From Methylococcaceae bacterium (GTDB taxonomy: Bacteria; Pseudomonadota; Gammaproteobacteria; Methylococcales; Methylococcaceae): a stretch of 48,807 bases of DNA. Under the pieces are notes generated by a model, which was not told the origin of the DNA, did no database searches, and worked only from the letters and a program-made list of their open reading frames with translations. The position numbers and the translations under genes are program-made. Shown piece after piece: positions 14,949-21,788 of this stretch (the first letter of the stretch is position 1; the number at the start of each line of letters is the position of its first letter). The stretch is taken from the NCBI GenBank assembly GCA_004299145.1, contig SCQD01000177.1:1-48807 (forward strand), read 5' to 3'.

Positions 14949-15161
14949 ATGAACGCCATCGCCACTCTGTCCAGCAAATATCAAATTTCCATCCCCAAGT
15001 CCGTGCGCGAAGCACAGCAATGGCAGCCGGGGCAGGAGTTTGTGTTTATTCCCAAAGGCAAGGGAGTGCTTGTCATGCCGGTTCCCAAGTTGGACCAGCT
15101 TGCCGGTCTTGCCGCCGGGGCTGATACGGAAGGTTATCGAGATCGCCAGGATCGTTTCTGA
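14949..15161 (+). CDS. vapB: AbrB/MazE-type antitoxin (VapB-like)
   Basis: The 70-residue protein has an N-terminal swapped-hairpin AbrB DNA-binding domain: TLSSKYQISIPKSVRE, then QPGQEFVFIPKGKGVLVMPV. It is expected to bind its own promoter and neutralise the PIN toxin through its C-terminal tail (TEGYRDRQDRF). ATG 14949 is preferred over an in-frame TTG at 14937 because AAAGAG lies upstream. The last base of its stop overlaps the toxin ATG (TGATG), giving translational coupling. Confidence 0.88.
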   Translation: MNAIATLSSKYQISIPKSVREAQQWQPGQEFVFIPKGKGVLVMPVPKLDQLAGLAAGADTEGYRDRQDRF

Positions 15162-15547
15162 TGCGAGTCGTCGATACTTCGGCCTGGATTGAATGGTTGG
15201 TCGGCAGCGAATTGCATGACGCACTGCGTCAGAACTTCCCGGAACAAGCCGAGTGCATCGTACCTACGATTGTGCAACTGGAGTTATCGAAGTGGCTGGT
15301 TCGAGAGGTCGGCGAGGCTCAGTCCGACCAAGTCATCGCATTTACGCAAAAATGTATTGTCGTACCCCTGGACACGCGTATCGCTTTGCTTGCGGCCGAC
15401 TTACATCGGCAACATAAATTGGCAACAGCTGATGCGATCATTTATGCCTCAGCGTTGGAAAATGACGCGGATTTATTGACTTGTGATGCACATTTCGATG
15501 GTTTGTCCAAGGTCTTATTGATCCGAAAAATGCGGCTTCAACCATGA
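15161..15547 (+). CDS. vapC: PIN-domain toxin (VapC-like ribonuclease)
   Basis: The 128-residue PIN nuclease is expected to cleave RNA and arrest growth when free of its antitoxin. The acidic metal-binding residues are visible: D5 in VVDTSAWIEW, an E in QLELSKW, and D residues in ATADAIIYA and LLTCDAHFDGL. The length is normal for VapC. It overlaps the antitoxin stop by one base. The pair sits within a plus-strand signalling block, immediately before a leftover Hpt tail, which suggests insertion or a rearrangement. Confidence 0.9.
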   Translation: MRVVDTSAWIEWLVGSELHDALRQNFPEQAECIVPTIVQLELSKWLVREVGEAQSDQVIAFTQKCIVVPLDTRIALLAADLHRQHKLATADAIIYASALENDADLLTCDAHFDGLSKVLLIRKMRLQP

Positions 15548-15564
15548 GCGAAGACGCCGCCGCG

Positions 15565-15656
15565 GGCCGGCAAGGCCGGCCAAATCGACACATTGCTCGC
15601 CTTGTTGCCCCGGTTCGAGGCGGAGATGCCGTGGATAACTATCTGGATTCAAGGTA
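15565..15656 (+). pseudogene. Remnant of a hybrid-kinase Hpt C-terminus
   Basis: This stretch is closely similar to the last 95-99 bases of the two large hybrid kinases. It contains GGCCGGCAAGGCCGGCCAA, then a CTGCCGC-like run, TTCGAGGCGGAGATG and GTGGATAACTATCTG, against AAAGCCGGCCAGGTGGAAAC, TTCGAGGCGGAAATG and GTGGATCGCTACCTG at 9388-9458. A four-base loss after GAGATG shifts the frame. It has no start and no upstream domain, so it is a dead fragment left after deletion of a third paralogue or a duplication around the toxin-antitoxin insertion. Confidence 0.8.
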
Positions 15657-15666
15657 AGGAGAAAAA

Positions 15667-16896
15667 ATGTTGCTCGAAAAATCCACCGTCAAAATTCTGG
15701 TGCTCGACGACGAGCCGTTCATGCACAAGCTATTGGCGCGCATGCTGGCAAACCTGGGATTCACCGCAGTCACCACCTGCGACAGCGGAGCAATCGCCCT
15801 GGCGTCGCTGGACAGCCCCGACACGCCGCCGGACCTGATTCTGCTGGATCTGAACATGCCGGAAATGGACGGGGTCGAATTTGTGCGCCACCTGGTCGAT
15901 CGCAACTATAGCGGCAGCCTCATCCTGGTCAGCGGCGAGGACGAACGCATCCAGCAGTCCGTCGAAAAGCTGGTGCGGGCGCATAAAATCGCCATTCTCG
16001 GCCACTTGTGCAAGCCCGTTTTGCCCTATGCGCTGTCGGCGCTGCTCGAACAATGGACGCCGCCATGGGCGGGCGCTCCCCGGGCCGCGAAAAAAGTCTA
16101 CGATGCAAACGCCGTGCGCGCGGCCATCGCAGGCGGCAAACTGGTCAATTACTATCAGCCGAAAGTGGCGGTCGCTACTGCGGCGGTGGTCGGCGTGGAA
16201 ACCCTGGTGCGCTGGCGGCACGAGGTGGACGGACTGGTCATGCCGGATCAGTTCATCGGCGTGGCGGAAACGCACGGCCTGATCGACGAATTGACGCAAG
16301 TGGTGTTCAGCAACGCCCTGGCCGACGCCAGGGTTTGGCAAGACGCCGGATTGCTGCTGAAAGTGGCGGTGAACGTATCGATGGACAATCTGGCCTCGCT
16401 CGATTTCATCGATTTCGTCGCCGCCAGGGCGCAAGCCGCCGGCGTGGCGCCGCAGCAAATCGTGCTGGAGGTGACGGAAAGCCGGCTGATGCAGGACGCG
16501 CGCACCCCGCTGGAAATCCTGGCGCGGCTGAGCCTGAAGCGCTTCCGCCTGTCGATAGACGATTTCGGCACCGGACATTCTTCCCTCGCCCAGTTGCGCG
16601 ACATCCCCTTCGACGAACTCAAGATCGACCAGAGCTTTGTGCACGGCGCCTGGAACAACGCCACGCTGCGGGTGATGTACGACGCCAGCCTGAACCTGGC
16701 GCGGCAGTTGGGCATGGAGGTGGTGGCCGAAGGGGTCGAAGACCGCGAGGACTGGCACTTTCTGCGCCGCACCGGTTGTGACGTGGCCCAGGGTTATTTC
16801 ATCGCCCGGCCCATGCCCGCCGCCGACCTGCCCGGTTGGATAGCGGATTGGCCGGAGCATGGCGGATTGGCCGACGAGGTTTGCCATGGCCGTTGA
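15667..16896 (+). CDS. Response regulator with EAL cyclic-di-GMP phosphodiesterase output (RocR-like)
   Basis: The 409-residue protein should hydrolyse cyclic-di-GMP under control of phosphorylation. The receiver is at 1-125 (VLDDEP, phospho-acceptor D61 in LLDLNMPEMDG, K116 in LCKPV) and the EAL domain at about 150-395. The name-giving motif reads ETL (residues 178-180, GVETLVRW), keeping the catalytic glutamate. The other active-site motifs are intact: VNVS, EVTES, IDDFGTGHSS, LKIDQSF, EGVE and QGYFIARPMP. The organisation matches Pseudomonas RocR. The ribosome site AAGGAG is 5 bases before the ATG. Position after the phosphorelay kinases suggests it is the pathway output. Confidence 0.93.
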   Translation: MLLEKSTVKILVLDDEPFMHKLLARMLANLGFTAVTTCDSGAIALASLDSPDTPPDLILLDLNMPEMDGVEFVRHLVDRNYSGSLILVSGEDERIQQSVEKLVRAHKIAILGHLCKPVLPYALSALLEQWTPPWAGAPRAAKKVYDANAVRAAIAGGKLVNYYQPKVAVATAAVVGVETLVRWRHEVDGLVMPDQFIGVAETHGLIDELTQVVFSNALADARVWQDAGLLLKVAVNVSMDNLASLDFIDFVAARAQAAGVAPQQIVLEVTESRLMQDARTPLEILARLSLKRFRLSIDDFGTGHSSLAQLRDIPFDELKIDQSFVHGAWNNATLRVMYDASLNLARQLGMEVVAEGVEDREDWHFLRRTGCDVAQGYFIARPMPAADLPGWIADWPEHGGLADEVCHGR

Positions 16897-18058
16897 AACC
16901 GCATTGTCCACCCCGGCTATTCTCGTGGTTGCGGATAACGCCGGCGATGCGGCGCCGATCAAAAAGCTGCTGGACTTCGAATTCGACAGCGTATTTACGT
17001 CCATCGATCCCGCCCAGGCGACGGAAGACTTGAACCAGCACCGGCCCGGCGTACTGGTGCTGGCGTTCAATGCCCTGGAAAACGCGGAAAACTACTATCT
17101 GGGGGGGTTCAGCCAAAGCGACGCCATGCAGGAATCGGCGCACCGCACCATCATCCTCTGCCATAAAGACGAAGCCCGCCGCGCTTATCAGCTGTGCCGC
17201 GACGGTTTTTTCGACGACTATGTGCTGTTCCGCCCGACGGTGCCCGATCTGCTGCGGCTGCCCATGGCAGTGCATCACGCCTTGCGCGAGCTGAACGCCA
17301 TGCGGGACAGCGAGCCGTTGCCGGCTGACTTTGCCCAGCTGGCCACGCTGGAAACCCTGCTGGATAAACAACTGGCGCAAGGCCGCCAGTTCATCGAACA
17401 GGCGGGGCACAGCGTGGAGCAAGCGGTGGAAGGCGTCGACGCGGCGTTGGAAGAATTTTTCCGGCGGCTGACGCAAGGAGAAATGCCCGACGTGGTCGAA
17501 GTCCGCGATATCGAGGCGTTGTCGCGCGAAATTGCCCGCATCGAGAAAAACGAAGTCCGCCTGCACCTGCGCGGCGTCACGGAATCGGTGCGGCCGCTGG
17601 TCCAGTGGGGCCATGAATTCCGGCAAGCCTGCGCGCCGCATCTGGCATCGGCGCGCGCCCTCGGCGCTCTGGTACAACGCAAGCCGCCGACGATACTGGT
17701 GGTGGACGACGACGAATTCCAGCACAAAATCATCGGCACGATACTCAAGAACGATCCCTACCGGCTGGTATTTGCCAGCGCCGGCACCGAAGCGTTGCAC
17801 ATTTTGCGCCGGATACGGCCCGATCTCATCCTGATGGACCTCATGCTGCCGGATATGGACGGCTTGACGGTGACGCGGCACATCAAAAGCTCGCCCCGGC
17901 TCGCCGGCATCCCCGTCATCGTCATTACCGGCAAGAGTGAAAAAAACGTCGTGCTGGACAGCGTGAAGCTCGGCGTGGCCGGTTTTTTGGCAAAACCTTT
18001 CGACCGGGTTACGCTGCGCAGTAAAGTGGAACAAGTGCTGCGTTCGGCCAGGGGCTAA
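16886..18058 (+). CDS. Two-receiver protein with a pseudo-receiver N-terminus
   Basis: I chose ATG 16886 (GAGG six bases upstream) rather than ATG 16859, whose spacing to GGAG is too short; either overlaps the EAL gene. The 390-residue product has an N-terminal receiver fold (ILVVADNAGD...) in which the phospho-acceptor strand reads GVLVLAFNAL, with no aspartate, so it cannot be phosphorylated normally. A helical middle (about residues 145-255) follows. The C-terminal receiver is canonical: VVDDDE, D318 in LILMDLMLPDMDG, and FLAKPF. No output domain is present, so it probably acts by protein contact or as a phosphate sink for the upstream kinases. Confidence 0.88.
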   Translation: MAVETALSTPAILVVADNAGDAAPIKKLLDFEFDSVFTSIDPAQATEDLNQHRPGVLVLAFNALENAENYYLGGFSQSDAMQESAHRTIILCHKDEARRAYQLCRDGFFDDYVLFRPTVPDLLRLPMAVHHALRELNAMRDSEPLPADFAQLATLETLLDKQLAQGRQFIEQAGHSVEQAVEGVDAALEEFFRRLTQGEMPDVVEVRDIEALSREIARIEKNEVRLHLRGVTESVRPLVQWGHEFRQACAPHLASARALGALVQRKPPTILVVDDDEFQHKIIGTILKNDPYRLVFASAGTEALHILRRIRPDLILMDLMLPDMDGLTVTRHIKSSPRLAGIPVIVITGKSEKNVVLDSVKLGVAGFLAKPFDRVTLRSKVEQVLRSARG

Positions 18059-18184
18059 GGACCAGGGACCAGTGGTCAGAAATCTAGTCCCTAATTCTAC
18101 TTTGTCAGATTCTCGAGCTGCGTTTGGAATTCCGTCATTTCGCCAGGGATGGGCGTGGTCGGGAAGTTGTTTTCAGCCCGATCC

Positions 18185-19018
18185 TTACTTCAGCAGCTGC
18201 AAATAATCGCGCTGTAAATCCTCGTAACGACGCTGGAACTGGTTATAGCGCTGCGTGCATTGTTCGATTTTCCGCGTCAATTCGGCGATTTTTGCCTCGC
18301 ACAGCGGCTGCTGTTCCTTCAGGCCGCGTATCTGGGCACGGTTCCGGGCGGTTTCCTCCCTTAAGCGATGGTTGTCCCTGGCCAACGCTTCCAACGGTGG
18401 CTCGGCCAGCATTTTGGCTTTTTCCAGTTCGCTGAGCATCGCCTGCAAGTGTTCGCTGTTTTCTTCCAAGCGCGCGATGATGTCCTGCAAGCCGCGCACT
18501 TCCGACGGGCCGCCCGAGAGATGCCGCACGTTGGACAGCAATTCCTGGTTGAAGCGCTGCATAGACTCGAACTTACCGCGCAGCAGTGGTATGAGGTGGT
18601 TTTTGTAGGTGGTCAAATCGGCTATCTGCCGGCTTTGCTGATCCAGCATCGCATCCATGTTCTGCAATTCCGGGTCAGGCTGTCCGGCCTCGGTGGACGG
18701 CGTTTTTTCCTCGGCATCAATTGCCGGCCGGGCCAATTCACTCCACAACGCCTGCCAGCTTTCGACCGATCCAGGCGGCTCTTCCGCGGCGAGATTTTCC
18801 AGGACATCCAGATAACCAGTGGCATCGATGATCCAGGTGTTTTTGCCACTCTGGGCCAAATCGCGCCGATGGAATTCAGCGATCGCGTCGAATGCCCGCC
18901 AGGCTAGCTCCAGGCGTAGGCGGAGTTGGCGCCACCGCCAGTACCAGAAACCGGACAATACCAGCAAAACCAGCAACACTTCCAACAAGCCGTAAAAAAG
19001 CAGGGGATTCAGGCTCAT
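18185..19018 (-). CDS. Membrane-anchored coiled-coil protein of unknown function
   Basis: The 277-residue protein has one N-terminal membrane span (LLFYGLLEVLLVLLVLSGFW, residues 6-25) followed by WRWRQLRLR, an inside-positive border. The rest is charged and largely helical, and the second half is a long coiled coil (about 120-277, rich in Leu, Glu, Gln and Arg). I do not recognise a family or catalytic motif. It begins 18 bases after the formate-THF ligase gene on the same strand with a GGAAG site, so the two are probably co-transcribed, though no functional link is evident. Confidence 0.8.
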   Translation of the reverse strand: MSLNPLLFYGLLEVLLVLLVLSGFWYWRWRQLRLRLELAWRAFDAIAEFHRRDLAQSGKNTWIIDATGYLDVLENLAAEEPPGSVESWQALWSELARPAIDAEEKTPSTEAGQPDPELQNMDAMLDQQSRQIADLTTYKNHLIPLLRGKFESMQRFNQELLSNVRHLSGGPSEVRGLQDIIARLEENSEHLQAMLSELEKAKMLAEPPLEALARDNHRLREETARNRAQIRGLKEQQPLCEAKIAELTRKIEQCTQRYNQFQRRYEDLQRDYLQLLK

Positions 19019-19036
19019 GGCTAAAGCTTCCGTGGG

Positions 19037-20710
19037 TTAGAACAGCCCGCTGATCCGTCCGTTCTCGTCGATGTCGATGTGTTCGGCGGCCGGGGTTTTC
19101 GGCAGGCCCGGCATGGTCATGATGTCGCCGGCGATGGCGACGATAAAACCCGCGCCGTTGGCCAGCCGCACTTCCCGGATGGTAACCCGGTGACCGCTGG
19201 GCGCGCCTTTGGCGTTGGGGTCGGTGGAAAACGACATCTGCGTTTTGGCCACGCAGACGGGGTAATGGCCGTAGTCGTTGTTCCAGGCGTCCAGCTGCGC
19301 CTTGATCCTGGCGTCGGCGTCGACGCCGGCGGCGCCGTATATCTTTTGCGCAATGGTTTCGATTTTTTGCCACAGGCTGAGGTCGTTGCCGTACACAAAA
19401 CGGTGCCGCCCCGGTTTGGTCTCGCAGGTTTCCGCCACCACCCGCGCCAAAGCTTCCGCGCCTGCCCCGCCTTCCGCCCAGTGTTTGGCGACCAGCGCCG
19501 GCACGCCCAATGCCGCGCACTTTTGCTGCAGCAAGGCGATTTCAGCGTCGGTATCGAAAGTGAAATGATTGATGCTGACCACGCAAGGCAGGCCAAAGTG
19601 CTGCTGGATGTTGTGGACGTGCTTTTCCAGGTTGGCAAAACCTTGCTGCAGCGCCGCCAGGTTTTCCTGGTTCAGCTCGGTTTTGGCGACGCCGCCGTGG
19701 AATTTCAACGCGCGCACCGTCGCCACCAACACCACCATGGCCGGTTGCAGCCCCGCAATGCGGCATTTGATGTCGATGAATTTTTCCGCGCCAAGGTCCG
19801 CGCCGAAGCCCGCTTCGGTCACCACGAAATCGGCCAGCTTCAGGGCGGTTTTGGTGGCGGTGACGGTATTGCAGCCGTGGGCGATATTGGCGAAAGGCCC
19901 GCCGTGGATGAACGCGACGTTGTTTTCCAGGGTTTGCACCAGGTTGGGCTTGATGGCGTCTTTCAACAAAGCCGCCATGGCGCCGTGCGCTTTCAGGTCG
20001 GCGGCGTAAATCGGCGTCAGCCCGTCGCTCTTATAGCCGACAATGATGCGGCCCAGGCGTGTTTTCAGGTCTTGCAAATCGGTCGCCAGGCACAGAATGG
20101 CCATCACTTCCGAAGCCACCACGATGTCGTAGCCGTCTTCGCGCACGTAGCCGTTGGCGATGCCGCCCAGGCCGATGGTGATTTTGCGCAAGGCCCTATC
20201 GTTCATGTCGACCACGCGCTTCCACTGGATGCGGCGCGGGTCCAGCCCCAAGGCATTGCCGTGGTGGATGTGGTTGTCGATGAGCGCCGCCAGCAGGTTG
20301 TGGGCCACGCCGATGGCGTGAAAATCGCCGGTGAAGTGCAGATTGATGTCTTCCATGGGCACGACTTGCGCATGCCCGCCGCCGGCCGCGCCGCCTTTGA
20401 CGCCGAAACACGGCCCCAGGGAAGGCTCGCGCAGGCAGATGACGGTTTTTTTGCCGATGCGGTTGAGCGCATCGCCCAGCCCCACCGTGGTGGTGGTTTT
20501 GCCCTCGCCCGCCGGGGTGGGACTGATGGCGGTGACCAGGATCAGCTTGCCGTCGGGCTGGCCGCTCAGCGATTGGATATAGTCCAGCGACAGCTTGGCT
20601 TTGTGGTGGCCGTAAGGGTCCAGGTGCTGGCGCGCGATGCCCAGCTTTTCCTCCACCAGGTCCATGATGGGCAGCAGGCGGGCTTGTTGGGCGATTTCGA
20701 TGTCGGACAT
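19037..20710 (-). CDS. fhs: Formate-tetrahydrofolate ligase
   Basis: Makes 10-formyl-tetrahydrofolate from formate, tetrahydrofolate and ATP (EC 6.3.4.3), the entry of formate into one-carbon metabolism; called FtfL in methylotrophs. The length of 557 residues is normal. Visible signatures: the P-loop [14 protein letters not shown] near residues 66-79, the family pattern [19 protein letters not shown], and the conserved blocks [10 protein letters not shown] and [18 protein letters not shown] lies ten bases before the ATG. A coiled-coil membrane protein gene follows closely. In a methylotroph this enzyme links formate oxidation to serine-cycle or biosynthetic C1 units; that context is inferred. 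Confidence 0.97.
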   Translation of the reverse strand: MSDIEIAQQARLLPIMDLVEEKLGIARQHLDPYGHHKAKLSLDYIQSLSGQPDGKLILVTAISPTPAGEGKTTTTVGLGDALNRIGKKTVICLREPSLGPCFGVKGGAAGGGHAQVVPMEDINLHFTGDFHAIGVAHNLLAALIDNHIHHGNALGLDPRRIQWKRVVDMNDRALRKITIGLGGIANGYVREDGYDIVVASEVMAILCLATDLQDLKTRLGRIIVGYKSDGLTPIYAADLKAHGAMAALLKDAIKPNLVQTLENNVAFIHGGPFANIAHGCNTVTATKTALKLADFVVTEAGFGADLGAEKFIDIKCRIAGLQPAMVVLVATVRALKFHGGVAKTELNQENLAALQQGFANLEKHVHNIQQHFGLPCVVSINHFTFDTDAEIALLQQKCAALGVPALVAKHWAEGGAGAEALARVVAETCETKPGRHRFVYGNDLSLWQKIETIAQKIYGAAGVDADARIKAQLDAWNNDYGHYPVCVAKTQMSFSTDPNAKGAPSGHRVTIREVRLANGAGFIVAIAGDIMTMPGLPKTPAAEHIDIDENGRISGLF

Positions 20711-20869
20711 GGGGCAAGAGCTCCTGCTTGTCTGTGGTTGTGAATATAGTGAGGGGGGAGGCCGGCAAACCGCCTCGCTCGCGAGGCGGTCATTATAAAG
20801 TCGCTGCGCGGCGATGCACCAACGCGCGGCTGGGAGCAGGGAGTCCAGTCCTTGCCGATCCCGCTCCCT

Positions 20870-20900
20870 GTTGATATAACATAAAATATGTTATATCAAC
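20870..20900. promoter_or_regulatory. Perfect palindrome, probable toxin-antitoxin operator
   Basis: GTTGATATAACATA (20870-20883) and its exact reverse complement (20887-20900) flank three A residues, 12 bases before the antitoxin ATG. Its AT-rich sequence stands out from the GC-rich surroundings. RHH antitoxins usually repress their own operon by binding such dyads. It overlaps the region where the promoter and ribosome site should lie. Confidence 0.75.
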
Positions 20901-20912
20901 GGGAAACCCGCC

Positions 20913-21152
20913 ATGCACTTCAATATCTATGTAGACGACGAAATCGGCCGGCAACTGAAATTTCTGGCTGAACAAAAAGGCGAGACGCGCAATGCGTTGA
21001 TCCGGCGGGTATTGCGCGAATGGGTGCAGAAAAAAAACGGCGACGCCCAATGGCCGGCGCTGGTGCGGGACTTTCAAGGCATCGCGGAAACGCCGCCTTT
21101 TGAAGCCTTACGCAATACGCTGCAACCGCCCGCCGCAGACCCGCTGGCATGA
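20913..21152 (+). CDS. Ribbon-helix-helix antitoxin
   Basis: The 79-residue protein has an N-terminal RHH DNA-binding fold: MHFNIYVDDEIGRQLKFLAE supplies the beta strand and first helix, followed by ETRNALIRRVLREWVQKK. The C-terminal half (FQGIAETPPFEALRNTL) is the expected toxin-wrapping tail. The gene sits directly after a perfect palindrome and overlaps the PIN toxin start by four bases (ATGA), a standard toxin-antitoxin arrangement. Confidence 0.88.
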   Translation: MHFNIYVDDEIGRQLKFLAEQKGETRNALIRRVLREWVQKKNGDAQWPALVRDFQGIAETPPFEALRNTLQPPAADPLA

Positions 21153-21559
21153 AATACCTGCTCGACACCAATGTGGTCAGCGATTTTGCGCGCGGTCACC
21201 CGTCGGTGCTGGAACGCATCAAACGCAGCGATCCCGGCTGGCTGGGCATTTCCAGCATCACCGCCATGGAGATTGAATTCGGGTTGCGGCTGCATCCGGA
21301 GAGAACGCGCAAACTGGCGCCGGTATTGGAAGCGTTGCTGTCCGCCATCACCCTGCTCGACTTTTCCGTGGCGGATGCCCACGCCGCGGCCGGTCTGCGC
21401 GCAACCCTGCAAAAACGCGGCACGCTGATCGGCGCCTACGACATTTTGCTGGCCGGCTGCGCTTTGCAACGCAAACTCACCTTCGTTACCGCCAACACGG
21501 CCGAATTTGCACGAATCGACGGATTGTTATTGGAAAATTGGCGCAACGAAACCGCATAA
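21149..21559 (+). CDS. vapC: PIN-domain toxin (VapC family)
   Basis: The 136-residue PIN ribonuclease toxin shows the metal-binding acids: D6 in LLDTNVVSDFARG, E in AMEIEFGL, D in IGAYDILLAG and the late TANTAEFARIDGL motif. It is of the FitB-like VapC subgroup. It overlaps the RHH antitoxin by four bases and is the second, unrelated toxin-antitoxin pair in the window (compare 14949-15547). Confidence 0.92.
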   Translation: MKYLLDTNVVSDFARGHPSVLERIKRSDPGWLGISSITAMEIEFGLRLHPERTRKLAPVLEALLSAITLLDFSVADAHAAAGLRATLQKRGTLIGAYDILLAGCALQRKLTFVTANTAEFARIDGLLLENWRNETA

Positions 21560-21788
21560 AATGTATCTTTAGCCGCAAGGGATGCCGGAGGTCTATCCCG
21601 CCGCCACGATTGCCCTGGCAACCCTGGAAACGCTGGCGCACTTGAACGACAACATCGCGATCCGCAGCAATGCTGTTCTCGTCGCAGCAGTCCACGCTGA
21701 ATTTGAAATCAGGAGCATCAACGATGACCCCGTCCAGGCAAAATTAGCTCAACAACTCATTGAGCGTTACCCAATTTATAGACGGGCA
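21560..21788. other. Gap without a supported gene
   Basis: This 229-base stretch lies between the PIN toxin and the end of the convergent kinase gene. A plus-strand frame from ATG 21582 is open (PEVYPAATIALATLETLAHL...) but continues as a mirror of the kinase gene and has no properly spaced ribosome site. I see no strong terminator, repeat or RNA gene. It may be a decayed gene start. Confidence 0.4.

Noticed and set aside
18059-18184. Terminator or RNA gene between the two-receiver gene and the convergent coiled-coil gene
   Set aside because: Only weak dyads (around GACCAGTGGTC) are visible, without a stable stem plus U-tract.
19079-20743. A 554-codon open frame antisense to the formate-THF ligase gene
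   Set aside because: It is a mirror of a well-supported gene in GC-rich DNA; the protein is composed of low-information Arg/Gln/Gly/His runs with no family signature.
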